Shown: positions 1 through 14,000, counted from the stretch's first letter. The stretch: DNA of 64,000 nt from Pegea sp. RAD2-039 (GCA_034620365.1 JAQGEQ010000071.1:3782001-3846000); one strand, 5' to 3'. The notes: generated by a model not told the origin, from the letters alone. Program-made: numbers and translations.

Positions 1-325
1 TTTTCTATATTTTGTGGTCCAAATTTTAGATATGTAAATAATGAAACCAAAAAAAGTTTAAAAGAGTTGATGTACTCTTTCAAAATGATATTTTAGTACT
101 ATCTGCTATGAAAAGCATAGCCCATAATTTATAAAGAAAGTGGAAACTTAATATCAGTTTCAATAATATGAACTTATAATATTAAATGATAATGATTGTG
201 AAAAACAAAATTGTGATTAATCCTTATTCCGGCTAAAATATCAGCTGTCAGTAAAACTTAGTTTATACAGTTATGTGATAAAATCATAAGCATATATAGG
301 TATATCATGAAATAAATCTATTTGT

Positions 326-510
326 TGTCCCGCTTGGTGGCAAAGCGGTTACTACATCTACCCTCTAGCTAGGAAGTACCGGGTTCGATCCCAGCTGGAG
401 ACATATTTATAAACCCCTGAAAAAACCATAAAAAACTCATGAGAATGTGTGTTAGCGAGATGTGCTTTCTTTAGGCACCCCCTTCACATTTATATATATA
501 AAAAAAAAGT
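326..510 (+). repeat. tRNA-derived SINE-like element
   Basis: The element starts with a tRNA-like head. An A-box-like block lies at 335-348 (TGGTGGCAAAGCGG) and a near-consensus B box at 382-391 (GGTTCGATCC), spaced as in an RNA polymerase III internal promoter. The tRNA fold is imperfect: the acceptor arms pair only partly. After the head comes about 80 bp of unrelated body that includes a C-rich block (GCACCCCC at about 474-481), and then a simple tail of TA repeats and A's (about 488-509). Head, body and A/T-rich tail is the usual SINE layout. I could not find clear target-site duplications and cannot name the family. A degenerate tRNA gene with chance flanks is the alternative. Confidence 0.6.
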
Positions 511-1921
511 TTAAAAATGTTATACATTCGATCAAAGTTCGCATTATTTACAGCAATTAACATCAAGTACCAACATCTGATCAAACAATTCTTTAAGAAT
601 AAGTTTTGAAATAAGAACTAATTAAATGATCATAATTTTGATAAAAGATTGATTAGACTGATACAAGCTATTAAATGTTGAACTGATTTTGAAAATTAAT
701 TGAATAGTTTATTTCTTTCTATCAAATTGCTTGATCAAGTATTATAATCTAACTTTGATTAGTGTCATTTATAATTAGACTTAGGTTATAAAGAGTCAGA
801 CTATACTATTTTGATTTAGTAAATATAACCAGTTACAACCCTATAACTGATGCAAAAAGCTCTTTAGTCATTATCCGGCGACTCTAATTCATGTGCTATA
901 TTGGGGCTTGATTTAAGATCAGTAATACCATTGGATTATAGTATGACGTATTACTATTAACAGAAGTTCTACGCGCCTTTAATATAAAATTTATTTGTAA
1001 AAATATTAAAGTTGAAGAATGATCACTAAACATATATAAGTAAAAAAAGTAAACGGCGTTATATCTAAATAAATGTTAAGTACTTCTAGTAGATTATTAT
1101 AAGTTTATAGTTCAATACAAAGAAATAATTTGTTTTTTCTGTTGTAAAAATAAACTAATTAAACAATTTTTTACTAAAAGTTTTGTTGTTGATAATCAGC
1201 CTTTTATAAATACTACAAATTTTTAAACTTTATTGGGCGAAATAAACATACATTTCCGTAGCCACTAAAAAGCTAAAAACTCATCTCTTAGGACGCTGAC
1301 TTTATTTATCAACTTTTTCTAAAAATAATTGAAGCTGTACATGTAAAAGAAATGTTTTACTTGTAAATAAGAATGCGAGCTTCAGTTACCTAGTTGGTGA
1401 CCAGCAAACAGGCTCTTTATTTTTTGAGTAACAAATATCAGAGTTTAATAGTTGTAGAGCATATATTCAGTTATCTGGCTAGATGCTGCCAGTTACCAAT
1501 GCCATGAAAGTTGTACAGACGGTCATTTAGCTAAGTTAAAAAAACTAGTGGAAAAAATGAATAACATTTTTAAACTTAACAATTCCCGAAAATTTTAAAT
1601 GTAATACTGATTTCAACCCTGCACATAAATAAAAATAAATTTTGATACTACTTACTACCACTATAAAAAAGTTGATAATATATATTTTTTTTTTGTCATT
1701 TAGCATAATGCTCTAATCTTTAAAATCTGTTAAAAAGGTTATATAATAAGATACTTATAATAATAAAAGGATTTTCTTACATATTTTCAAGTTTTTTTTA
1801 ATTATATTTGATAAACTACAATTTGATAAAATTCATATTTCGGATATTAATAAATATAATTTTGTGTGTTTTTGAACTAGATTATAAAATATATTCTTGT
1901 AATCATTGAGCTTGATTAAAA

Positions 1922-4900
1922 ATGAGTTCAAGTTTCTCTAAAAAGAATAGCAGTCAAATGAAAAAGATGGTTCCTCAGCAGAAAGCCAGGTTGTATTTTC
2001 AAAATTGTAAACTTAAAAAATTTATTGTTTGGTGATTTTTCTAATCTGGGAATTTTTATATTTATTTTGATTGAAAAAATTGAAAACTATTAAGTAATTA
2101 CTGAATGTGTTACTAGTGTAGCAATAATTACTCTTTAAGAGAGCTTTATTCTATTGTCAAACTCTCACAACAACAAGGGTAATATGTGACCTATCTTTGA
2201 GTGACATTTACATATGCGATAAAATAATCTTCTGTAATATAGTTTAAAACTAGCAATTAAACCTTACATCAATCATTACAGATATCTTGCTTATCAGGAG
2301 GCCCCTAAATCAGTTAAGCAAAATGTCCAAGCTACTAATAAAAGAATAAAAGAAACTTTCAAGAAGCAAAAGTCAGAGATTAAAGAAACTTATGAAAAAG
2401 AAGAAGAAGAGAAGAGAATTTATGATATCCTCATCGGTCAGCTAAAGTAAGTATGAAATAAAATCTCATTTGTAAGTCGGATTAGTAGCTTGGAAGAAAT
2501 TTAGTTTTATTTGTAACACCAAAGTTCTTCAACACTATTTGCAACAAAGGAATTAATTTAATGATGTATTCTTTGGAAATTGTTAAAAAATTGTCCTGAT
2601 AATCTTGTAAAATTTAAATCAAAGTTAAATCTTATAAAAATCACAATCACCAAAATAAACTAGGTTCTCTTTGTTCATTAGGTAACTTTTGTAATTTATC
2701 TGAATGTTTTGTTGAGTTTTGAAAATTATTTCACAACTTTTATTATAAAGTCAAAATGTTTATAAAAAACTTCATCAACATTTGGTTGATTTAGAGCAGC
2801 AGAAGCGCGCGACCGCACACGACTGATGAGGTTGCAGTATCAAGCCATGAGAAATCATGAAATTAAACATCTTATCTCATGTCAACCAACATCCATAAAA
2901 GGTTTGATTTAAAATGATATTTTGGAAGTGATTAAAAGCTGATTAAGAAAGAAGATATTAAATTATTGTGATTATTTCAACATTTCTGCAATTTTTTAAC
3001 ATTTTACAACTTCTCTTTTACTTTTCTTGATAATATTTAAACAATTTTGATTAGTTTAGAAGACTTTAATTCCATTTCTACCTCTACTGAAGTACTAGCA
3101 TCAGGTCTTACGCTTGTGGTTGTCTTATTTAAGTGGTTTTCCTTTAAATATTAATTATTTCAAAATTGCTTTTTGTGTAAGTAAGCTAATAATGGAATTT
3201 TACTTTTGTGACTAATAAGACGATGTCAAAGCTGAATCTCTTAATGCTGATCTAACTTCTGTGATAGATCTTATCAGCCTTTGCTGAGCTTTAACTTAAT
3301 TTTTTATAAAGTCACCTGATTAAGATTTTCTTTGAGATAAATCACAGAAGAAAGCTTTTTTTCGACCTTTTATTTGAGTTTGAAATATCCATTAGCTACT
3401 TCGTTATTATTCCATCTAAGGAATAAATTAAAGCCTTGCTTTTCTCAATTTGCAGAATTAAAAAAAGCAAGAATTAAAGAATTAAATTTACTGATTTAAT
3501 AGTAATATGAAATCTATTTTGTTTGATATTTAAGAAAAACTACTCCTTTTCATGAAACAACTGACCTTTTTAACAAATGTCGCTTTGTAAGACGAAATAA
3601 GATAAAACCGCTTATAGGTCAGCTTAAGGAGAAGAAAACCAAAATTTGTGAATGTATTTCCTAGCCTCTGTTCACTTGCAATTCACACACAGCTTCTAAA
3701 TCGATTATTTTATTAAGTAACAAAAAGATTTTTGAAGCGCTGTCTAAAATGTGACCTAAAGGTTAACAAGTTTGAAAATTCAAAAAGTAACACTCGAAGT
3801 AGCTTGTGGCAAGAATTAAAGCGGCAAAAGTAACCCCTCTACTTTTGAAGTCTCTAGATTCCTGCAGAATTCAAGGTTCTTAAATTAGCTTTATTAGATG
3901 TATTGAATGTAACGACTTGTCGGAGTCTTTCTAGTTGAACTGATTAAAATTAATGAAAAAGATGTTTAGAAAATCACTGCAATCTTTACTGATTTGTGAA
4001 AAATATTTGAGATTTCAGTCGACTAAAACTCTTATTTCCAAAAGTAATCTACTAATTACCTTCAAACAAATTTACTTTCAGTTTTCACAATTCTCCTTAT
4101 TTCCAAAAATTCTTTTAAACAAAATAAAAATCCATTTTGTTACAAACTAAAACTTTACTTATAATACCTCAACACGTGGACCTTATCCGTCAACTTATCT
4201 ATTAAAACAGAAAGCTGAACATAAAATACTTTAATTTTCAGTGGTCTTTGTCAAAAAGCTTTCTCGTTTCATCTCAGATAGCTTATTAGATGGATATTTA
4301 GATCGTTACTTTACTGTTAATTTTACTTTAAAAAGATGGAATCTTTTTGGAGTTCGGAAAGATTAGTTTGAATTATTTCTAAACAAACAGTTTCAATTTT
4401 CTACATTTTGATCTTCTGATAACTTCAGATGAAACGACGAACGAAAAGATGGATGAAAAGTCTTTCAAATCATGTAGATGTTAAGTGACACGTTAAGAGC
4501 TCCAAGTAATTCTCAGAAAATCGAAATAATTAGAAGCCCATTTTCATGTCGAATTTGATTTTAAGGAGTAAACTAGAAAGCAGAGAGACTTCCTTTTTAC
4601 GAGAAATTTTGAGAATAATTTTTGCGGTGGATAATCGATGCTCTAATTTTATTTCAAACCGCAAACTGTTCAAAAGGGTCATTAAGGAATTCATTAACAA
4701 GCTAAGAAATAGATTTTGCTTTGTAGCAAATTTATCTTCAGAAGATTTTCTGAGTTATCCACTAAGAAATCGAAAACAGGGAGATGAATGTTTGGCAGCG
4801 ACAATTGAAAACAGTTAAGCCAAGAAGAAGATTGGAAACTTGCCAAAAACGATGCTTATAAACCCTGAAACAAAGCTGTAGTGGAGCTTAGAGACAAACA

Positions 4901-5334
4901 CTTTCAGTAAAATAATAAATTTACGATTTGAAATAACTATTTTTGAAAAACGTTTTTTGTTTGTTTTAAAACAAAGATACTATGAGAAGTTTACATTTTT
5001 AATGACCCTGGTACTTTCAGCTTAGCTTTTTATATTGTAGTTAACATCCAACCTTAATTGACATCTGTTGATAATTATTGAAAGTATTTTTGTCATAAAC
5101 TATCTCAGAAGTTTTTACATTTTATTGGTAGCTGTAGGTTTTGTGATATGTTACAAACATAATCTAATATAATAAAAAATATTTTGTAAATTTTTAGCAA
5201 TTAGATTCGAAGCTCTTGTACCAACAAAATTTGATAATAAGGTTCCAAAAGATTGTCTTGACAAACTGGAACGAAAACGAGTTGAGAGTATTTTAGAGGA
5301 TCAAACTGGTCTCACTACTATACGAAGATTCTGA
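1922..5334 (+). CDS. Four-exon gene for a small charged helical protein, unrecognised
   Basis: The coding exons are 1922-1989, 2282-2446, 2795-2901 and 5198-5334, giving 158 residues. All junctions are GT-AG and the phase agrees throughout. The protein starts MSSSFSKKNSSQ and is dominated by Lys, Glu and Arg in exons 2 and 3, where a long amphipathic helix or coiled coil is likely (for example IKETFKKQKSEIKETYEKEE). It has no signal peptide, no membrane segment and no catalytic motif. It ends TTIRRF. I do not recognise the family. The size, charge and terminal Arg-Phe loosely recall small axonemal microtubule-associated proteins such as CFAP141, but the likeness is too weak to name it. The last intron (2902-5197) is 2.3 kb; the first two are about 300-350 bp. 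Two AATAAA signals follow the stop. Confidence 0.75.
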
Positions 5335-5415
5335 AATCTTACTTTCAATTTTTTTTATAAATTTATTAAATCATGCAAATTGTGTATCATCAAAATTTCT
5401 TGTAATTGATTGTTT

Positions 5416-5444
5416 AATAAAAAACTATTTTGTAGCTGAATAAA
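5416..5444 (+). terminator. Polyadenylation signals of the small helical-protein gene
   Basis: Two canonical AATAAA hexamers lie at 5416-5421 and 5439-5444, 82 and 105 bp after the stop codon. The position suits 3'-end formation of the upstream gene. AATAAA is common by chance in such AT-rich DNA, so the spacing is the main support. Confidence 0.5.
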
Positions 5445-8400
5445 CGACTGATTTTGTTTTAACATAAACAGATAGATTCAAGATTTTAAAAGACTTAGCT
5501 AGTTCATGTAGTTTGTAAATATTTTTCTACAAAGCCTTTAGCTATTCAGATAATATAAACCTAAATTGTCATAATTTACAGCTGCATTTTTCATTCAATC
5601 ATAATTTTGTAACAAATAATTTTTGTTCGATTTTTGAAAAAAAGGTTTTATAAGTATTTTTAAATCGTCAGTTTTTTGACAATTTGTGATGAAAAATTCA
5701 GATTTCTTTTCTTTATATTAAAAAAATTAATATACAATATTTTGATTAGAATATTTTTCGTTTATATAAAATTCTGTAAAAATTTAAGCTTTGAAAAAAA
5801 CAATAAAACTTTATTTATCTGAGGAATTTACTACAAACATATTTTATATATATTACAATGCTAGAAGATGTTTGAGTCAACATTTTTAGATCATTTTTTT
5901 TAATTAACCATACTTAAGCATGACTAAATGTAACTCTGGGATAAATATTCAAAAAAATCGATTCTACTATAAATGACAACAACCAAAAGTTCCAGATTTC
6001 AAACCTTTTTATTGATTTCAACAGAATAAAATTAAATCTAAAAAAATGTTTTCGGAAATGTACAATTCTGCTAATTTCAATATTTTCACACTGAATTATT
6101 TTTTACATTCTTAAAAGTTTATGTTAAGCAGGAAATAAAATACAAATTTTTAAGTTTTAATTAAGCTTCATGAGGTACTAGCTAAAAACCATTTTGGCTT
6201 TACTCTTAAAATAAACGGCAAGTTAAAAGTTTTTTTAATAAAACTTAATTTTTTGTTATCTTGAAACTTTTAATCTAAAAGTCAAATTTAATTACCTTAA
6301 TAGAACACATCAGTTAGTACTCTTGTGCGCAGTAATGAAAATCAATTTTTTATCTATTAAAAGATTACCTTAACTTTTTCTGAGCGTTATTCTTTAAATG
6401 TTTTTAGCTTAAATTTTGACTACTTTTAAAACTAAGCCTGAGAAAAGTATCTATATTAAAAATAGTTTTTAAAATAATTACACAGAAATCATAATTTTTG
6501 TTAATGTAAAGTTAATGAGCCTTTTTATCAACTTCAATTTTATATTATTTGTTTTAAGATTAATGGCGTTGTGTATTGTATTTTGAAAAGTAAATTCCAA
6601 GTTTGAGATTTATAGAATTAAAGTTTGATAATATTGTAGTTGACAAAACTGTTTTTATTGATAATTTCCTCATATAGCTTTTTTTGTCAAAACCACTTAT
6701 CTGTCGAACTTTAACCGACGGAGGCTGTTTTTTGAAATGTAAGATTTGATCTATATATGAGGCACTTGAATCTGTTTAGTCAAGAGACATGTTCTCTGAA
6801 AGAATAGACTTAAATGCCAATATTTCAAACAAATTATGCGGTCAAAAACTTATTGTAGTTCAAAATAACTCAATTCTTACATGAAAAAAAAAGAATTATG
6901 TGGAAAGTATACATTAAATACTTTGTCAACTGGCTTTTTGTATCAAACTATATTTTCATTGTAAACAAGAAGTAGTTTCTGTCAATTGTATTTATATTGA
7001 TGATTTGCAAGAACTGAATAACTTTAAAAAAACTTTAGACAACCGAAATACTTTTGGATACAGATAATTATAATATTATTAGAGTAAGCAAACACTTATT
7101 TGTATTTTTGTTTCACTACATTCCAGTTAGCTTAAGTAGTAAATTATCTCAACTTTTATTACTAGCAATCATAAAACACAAATTTTTTTAAAATCTAAGT
7201 TACAATATTAGTTATACTTTTAGTTTAAAACTACAATTTACTGATTACAAAACTTCTGATTAACAAAATACTATTTATGGATTGACAGAATTAGCCGTTC
7301 AATTTTCTTGAACTGTTTCCATAATAGTTAAATGGTGTTAGACAGGCACATAAATAGTTGACTTTGATTATAGTAAAATCAAAACTATTTTCAAGCTACA
7401 AGTTGAGAAAGCTTAAACAAACCGTGTTCAACTATCGCTTTGTATTGTAAAAAATCAACAGCAAACAAAAATTTATTTTACGAACAAATATTGTGCTCGG
7501 TTGTTGCCAGTTTTTACGAGAGAGCTGCTTTTAACAAAATATTGACTTTGATGGTAAAGTTTACGCTAAACTGAAAATATTTTGTAATCAAGAAATGTTT
7601 GAACAAGTAAAGATGTATAATTGAATTAAGACACAGTTAAACTTAATTTTAAATAATTTTATTGCAAAATTATTCAATTTGTAGTAATGACAAAGACTAA
7701 AAGATTGTTTATTGAAAAGCGTCGATAGATAAAACATATATTAAACTAAATTAAAAGTTATTTTCGGATTGGGTGTATTTCATTTGTAAAATGAGAACCA
7801 ACAGTGAAAACAGTTTTTAGTGGCTGGAGTTCTTGTGTACTTTCAACTAATCAAAGTGTTTAGGAAGTAAAAAGTTGATTAAAATTGTTAAGTTATCATT
7901 AATTCAGTTAACTAGATTCGATTAATTTATATTTATAAACAGCAACTTTTTAATTGTGAGTTGTAAAAAAAGCATTAGATAAGTAAGATAAAAATTGTTT
8001 TGTAATATTTTGCGAATTTATATAAACTGATATTAATACACATAGATAAAAATGTAATTGGTACAAATAAATAACAGAAGAATAAATAAAAATCTGTTTA
8101 GTAAATAGTAAGCAGTTATAAGGTTTTTAAATTGACTGATATATTCGATTGCACAGTTAGAAGGTTAACACAAAAACACATAGCTGGTAATACATTGAAT
8201 ACTTCATAAATTAGTAGTAATAAAGTTTAAATTGCAAATATAATAAACACAAAAACTTTCTTGCATATTTGAGTTATATATAAAGAAACTTTAAAATAAT
8301 AAATACTTTGTAGAATAGATAAAGTATTTTTAATTCTTTACAAAATTATTTATGCAAAAGCCACGATTAAAATAAACTTTTTGAAAAATTGTACAATTCC

Positions 8401-8664
8401 ATTAAAATTTTATCAGATAATTTCTATAAAAAGCCAAATTTGCTAACATGAGATAGAATTAATTTCGTTAAAATTACAGTTGAATTGAGAAAACGTTTCG
8501 GTAGTATTTTATCTAAGCTAATTTCACGGCAGATAAATTATTTAGAATAAAACAAATATAGACAAAAAAAGTAACAAGATACTAGTTAAAAAAGAAATGA
8601 CTTTTGAAAAAAATACAAAAATTCCCTAAAATTAAAGTTTCATCTCCAAACATCCATTGTGGCA
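5445..8664. other. Gene-free AT-rich intergenic stretch
   Basis: This 3.2 kb separates the 3' ends of two convergent genes. Stop codons are dense in all six frames and I see no splice-bounded coding stretch, tRNA-like head or long repeat. The 3'UTR of the minus-strand fucosyltransferase should occupy its right-hand end, but I could not pick a clear poly(A) signal for it. Confidence 0.6.
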
Positions 8665-11020
8665 TCAGACTGAACATTGACCTTTTTCAGGACCATGCCA
8701 ACTAGCCCTGGCATGTTTGATTTGTGAAATCTTTTCTGGTTTTCCTTCTTTTCTTCGCCTGCCGTTATTTTGTACCATAGCGCAAAGTAAACAGAAACTG
8801 CGCAGATCATTTTTACGATTCTTCATTTGCAGATGAGGTTGGATTCTTTGTGGATATTTGATCCAATCTCTCCATTCTAAATACTTTCTATATTCACTCA
8901 TATTCGAAGCTAAATAATTAACATAATTAACAAGGTCTTTCGGTGATTTATAATCTTCCGCATAAATAAACGAGTTCTTAGGAGCAACTTTTTCGATATC
9001 AGACTTTAATGGACCCCAAACAATTGGGACAACCCCGGCCCGGAGGCTATTAAACCAGAATTTTTCAGTCAGATAATCTTTACAATGATATGAGTTTTCA
9101 AAAGCCAAATAAAACTTGTATTTGCTGATTTCATTATAGAAAGAAGCTGAATAAGTTCCATCACCAACTCGTCTATTACCAAAACACTTGCCGAAACCAT
9201 CAACTTTCAAACCCGACTCAATAAGCTTCTTAGCGTAGTCCATTCGTCGAGAATAACAATTACTTACTGCCCATATGACCAGCTTAGATGGGTCACTCTT
9301 TTTAAGCAATAAAGAATCTAAATCATCATCACCATTTGTTTTTATTTCATCTAATATGAGATGTATGCTTCCATATGGAGCATATATATCAGCATCTAGA
9401 CGGTAATGAAAAGTGAGATTGTAGAAATATTCTGAAGGTTCATTGGGTCCGGATCCGTGAAGAGGACTTTCTTGTTCCCACCAAGTATATAGTTGATAAG
9501 GTTTTCTGTAAAATACAAAAAAAAATAGCTCACTACTTACAGAGGTTATGTAAAAAATAATCTTTATAGATATTTAGTTCTGAGATAGAAATTAAGATTT
9601 TGAGATTTAAACAAAATTAAAATAATAAAAAATATTTGGATAAGTAGAAATGTTGATCAAAAATTGTTTGTATTTCGAAACACAAAACTTAAATCCTTTT
9701 AAGAAGCCTAGAAAGGTTTCCATATAAGTTAAGAAAAAATATTAAAAATTAATGATTGTAAAAACTCGTTTTAATTTCTAAAGCTATCTATTAGAACCAA
9801 AGTGAACATTTCGTTTGATTAAAAAGAAATTATTTATGTGAAAAAATAGGAATGATATTACATCGTTTATATTAAAAGCTATTTTTAGTGAGTGTTTGGT
9901 CGTTGTGATAACCAACAAAATTGTAACTTAAACAAACTCTGGTTGTAACAAGCTTCATTATGAAATTTGATTTTTTAGACTATTACTAAATAACTTGATA
10001 GTAATATATTTAAATGAAAAAAATTCTTTTAGCTATTCAAATTTACGAGAAAAAAGCTCAAGTAAAAAGTTTTGTCATGAAATTAATAAATTAAATTTCG
10101 AATAGATTCGTAAGATAAATAATTTATTTTTTAAAAGCTTTTCTTTTAAGACTGACAAATGCAATGATAGAAGTCAACTGACTAATTTCAGAACACACCA
10201 CTATAAATCCTCAAAAAGAAATAAATCTTAAACACTCTTTAAAACTTCGTTGATTTAGCAAATAAAATTACTTAATTAATTAAAAATATTATTTAACAAT
10301 ATTGCAGTCATTACAATAAAAAATTATGAAAAACTATTCTTTTAATTTTATTTGAAACATTATTATAGAACATTTTTAATAATAAATACTAAGCAAAATA
10401 AGGAGTTAGTTGTTAAATTTTATGTCAGTTTAAATAAAAAATAAAAAAATTAATAATTGTTGAAATGAACTTGGTCATAAATACTCACTTTTGTTAGTTT
10501 TTGAAATATTTTAAAATTAAAAATCTCCAAAATTTAATTAAAAAATGTTTGAAACTAACCTGACACCGGCAACATCAATTTGACTTATTAAACGATTATT
10601 GTTAAAAACAACCGCATGTGCTTTGCTTAATAAATTTGAATCATATGATAGATCACAGCTGATATTTGCTGAGCAAACTTTTGGATTAGCTAGATATCCA
10701 GGTTTACCTCCTCTGTTTGACCAAATAAGAATAGTGTATGTTTGATTATCTTCATCTAACATGTCTGATTCACTGAAGACATACTCTGGGTCGAGACTGG
10801 TAGCTGAAAGACTATTCTCAATAACTTTATCTTGATGTAAGTTTATTTTTTTCACCACATTTGATGTTTTTTCTTTTATATATTGCTTTACATTTTTATG
10901 CTGTATTTCTGAGTTATTTACACTTTTTGGATCAGAGCTTTTAAGAACTGCTAGATGAACACAAATATAGGCAACAATAAATAGAAAAGAATAGACAGCT
11001 AATCGTATAATCTTTTTCAT
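8665..11020 (-). CDS. Alpha-1,3-fucosyltransferase (GT10 family), two exons
   Basis: The exons on the minus strand are 11020-10560 and 9505-8665, joined in phase to give 433 residues. The product should transfer fucose from GDP-fucose in alpha-1,3 linkage to GlcNAc of N-glycans or Lewis-type glycans in the Golgi. It has the type II membrane layout of the family: a short cytoplasmic tail, a single hydrophobic anchor at about residues 4-25, a polar stem to about residue 90, then the catalytic domain. The N-terminal half contains ILIWSNRGGKP. The donor-binding half contains the signature at about residues 285-318, with FENS, DYLTEKFW and VVPIVWG. A C-terminal CLLC pair matches the disulfide-forming cysteines common in GT10. 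The length is normal and nothing is broken. The intron is 1,054 bp. The acceptor substrate cannot be predicted. The start is the only ATG before the anchor and follows a 25-nt leader with a splice acceptor. Confidence 0.95.
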
Positions 11021-11045
11021 TTTAAGATTTTATAGTTCTTAGCAC

Positions 11046-11047
11046 CT
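11046..11047 (-). promoter_or_regulatory. 3' splice acceptor in the fucosyltransferase leader
   Basis: On the minus strand a T-rich tract ends in TTTTCAG 25 nt upstream of the start codon. The 5'UTR therefore probably begins at 11045, either after a 5'UTR intron or by spliced-leader trans-splicing. No matching donor exon could be chosen upstream. Confidence 0.5.
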
Positions 11048-14000
11048 GAAAAAAAAGTTTTTATTAGTTTTATTTTCGTAGATAAGATAAGCTGATGAAA
11101 AAATTCTTTTGACTTGAATAAGCAAAGAAGAATAATTTTTAGATTGGCTATTTGATCTTGGGTAAGTAATATGATTGCTTATTAGAAGTGAAATAATAAC
11201 ATTTTGAGTAAAATAGCATTTATAATTTAATAAATTATATTATTTGTGGAAAATTAAAAAAAAACGTAAATTATAATAAAAATAAATTAAAATTTAAATA
11301 TTATTAATCAATTAAAGAAAACTATCTTTTCACAACAACAAGTTTACTAATTTATGAAATTGGTAACTGGAAAAGGTTTTTAGTAAATGATCTACTAAAT
11401 TGTGAACTTTTCAAACTGAATAAATTTGATTATCTAAACTTTTTCAAAACTAAATTAAAATCTACAAAACACAAAAATCTGACTAAAAAATCTGTGACAA
11501 TAATCTTTCACAATTTTGACTACTTGTATGAATAATTTATAAAAATGAAAATCTCTAGTTGTCATTCAAAATCTGGTTGAATAAAACAAGTCGAACAAAG
11601 TAATAAAAAATAGTTATAAATAACTCTCTTTCTTAAAATCAGATGACACTATTTCAATAAAAACTATAAAACAAAATGACAAAAGCTAAAACAAAAAACG
11701 ATTCAATTTATTGCGATTGAATCTGTAAATATTTTGAATTAAATAAATATAGCATAAAGCTGAAAGACTGATAAAATCTTCTTAAAAATCATGGCTATAA
11801 AACAGTTCAACTATTCCAAAAAACTAAATGATACAATTTTGTTTAATATTTTTTGCTAATGAAAGTAAATGTTGTTTACATAAGTTAATGCAAATATTGA
11901 TATGACGTCATAAATGATATCTAAATATCGAATAAAAAACCACGAACAACAATTAGCTGTATTAGCTTTATATCTAAGTTTACCTAAAATTTATTATCTT
12001 TCTATCAATTCCAAAGATTTCTCTTTTAACCCTTTTTTATTCTTACTCTATTTGTTTATACTAGTGTTTATTCTTGAACATAGTATTGTTTTTTATATAT
12101 CATATTAATGGTCACCATGAATAAAAATCTTTTAAAGTTTGAATTTTAAAAGTAATCAGTAAAAACTTTAAATATACAAAAAAAAACGTTTAGATAAAAT
12201 AATTATATAATACCAATAATTAGTTTGAATAGAACTTAGATAACTCTAAAAAGTTATTTATATATTTCATTATATATATTATTATTACTAAATAAAATCA
12301 TGAATTTTTATAATAAGATTAATCTACTCTATTAACTTCAACTTTCCAAAATAATAACTGATTTAATAACTGATAAATAACTAAATAAGTTTTAAACTTT
12401 TGTTACAACTTTCATTAAAATAACAACGAAAAATAAAGTTTCTGATTTTCAAATTAGCAAACTTATTCTTAAAATAAGAAGGTATAATTATAAGCAGATG
12501 TTATTCTTTTAGTTTATTTGCAGTTTAAAATTTTTTGAGATGAATTTTTTCTAAGTAACATGATTAAGCTAAAAAATACGTATACACAAATATGACCAAA
12601 GCTTTAAAATTCTAAGAAACTATATAAAGTTTAAAATTAGAAATGATTTTGCGTATCAGTTTTATCTGGCGAGAGTTTTTATGTAACTCAATGGAAATCG
12701 ATTTGAATCATAGATTTGTTGATATTACACAAACGTATAAATAAAAGGAATAAAAAAATTATGAGCGTTTGTCGATAGAGAGAACGTCTTACGAAAGCAT
12801 TAAATTCTTACAATTTATGGGTCTGTTTAAAACATAGCTTTTGGTACTGATTAACTTATAGAAAACTTTCTTTGAAAACTTTAGTGATCAAAAGGCAATT
12901 GTTAACTAAAGCTTGTTTATTGAGCTTATTACGGTACTTGTACTTAATGCAAGTTCTTATTTACTGCTTTAATGCTGCTTTTGCTTATACCTAGTGCAGT
13001 ATTTTTATTTATTTTATCAAGTTTACCATAGTTTTTTATTTTAGTTTTAAAATTCTTTTTTTACAAATAGAAGAGATATAGCAGAAGTAAAATACTTAGA
13101 AAATCATCACAAAACTACAAAAAACAAAAATAGAATAAAACAATTCTTAAGCTCCTATAATCGCAATAAGAATTTTAATAGAACTGATTAAATAAAAAAT
13201 CCACAAAATAGTTCCTCACTAACAATTATTTATGAATTCAAATACCTTACGTATTATGAAACAGGCTTTTAAAAATATTTAGATGAAAATAAAAGGAAGA
13301 TGTTTACATCATTCTCTTTGCATCATCATTAAAGGTGAAAAGAAGCTAAAGTTGTAAAAGCTAAAAGTTCTTGAATTAGACAAAAAATAAAAAAAAAGTT
13401 AAAAGAGCGAATATTAAAAACTATATTGAATACTTTACAATTAGAGGTGATAAAATTAAATCTTCAGTTGGAGTTTGAACGGCAACTTGAAATATTACCT
13501 ATTTTTTAAGTAAACATTCATAAAATGAGATTTAACCTTATATGTTTTTTTCCTCCTAGAAAGAGTAAATAAAATCTTCCAAAATTTCTGAAAACCTTTG
13601 ATTAATTGATTCATGGTGGCAAAATACTTTTCCTCGATTAAGCATTTTTGTATTTGCATAAGTTGAAATCAAACAATACAATATATCTATTTATTTTGTA
13701 AAAGAGCTCATAAATAATTAATTAGGTACATCACTTTGAAGGTTTTTTACACTAGACCTCATGTACAATTGTTAGAAACAAGTTAATTTCTAATTTTTTA
13801 CAGCTAAATATCAAACCTTTTATTATATTTTTTATTTCCTCATGACAAAAAAGTATGCTTTAAGTTTAAATGGATGTTTTGTTAATATAAGTTTAATTTT
13901 TTGATTCTATTTTACTAACTGTACATGACTTGTTCAATAAAATTTAAAAAGAGGAAGCTATTCAGGATTTTAATAAGATTTATTTTTAATTGGTCGAAAA

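Noticed and set aside
3953-4150. 65-codon plus-strand open frame
   Set aside because: It is an AT-driven chance frame (Lys, Phe, Ile, Leu) inside an intron.
4546-4818. 90-codon plus-strand open frame in intron 3 of the first gene
   Set aside because: Composition is more balanced than most chance frames, but there is no recognisable domain, no flanking splice sites and no partner exon. Kept out of the gene list.
11914-12108. 64-codon frame with hydrophobic residues
   Set aside because: The Leu/Phe/Ile/Tyr run comes from T-rich DNA. There is no charged topology, signal or homologue to support a membrane protein.
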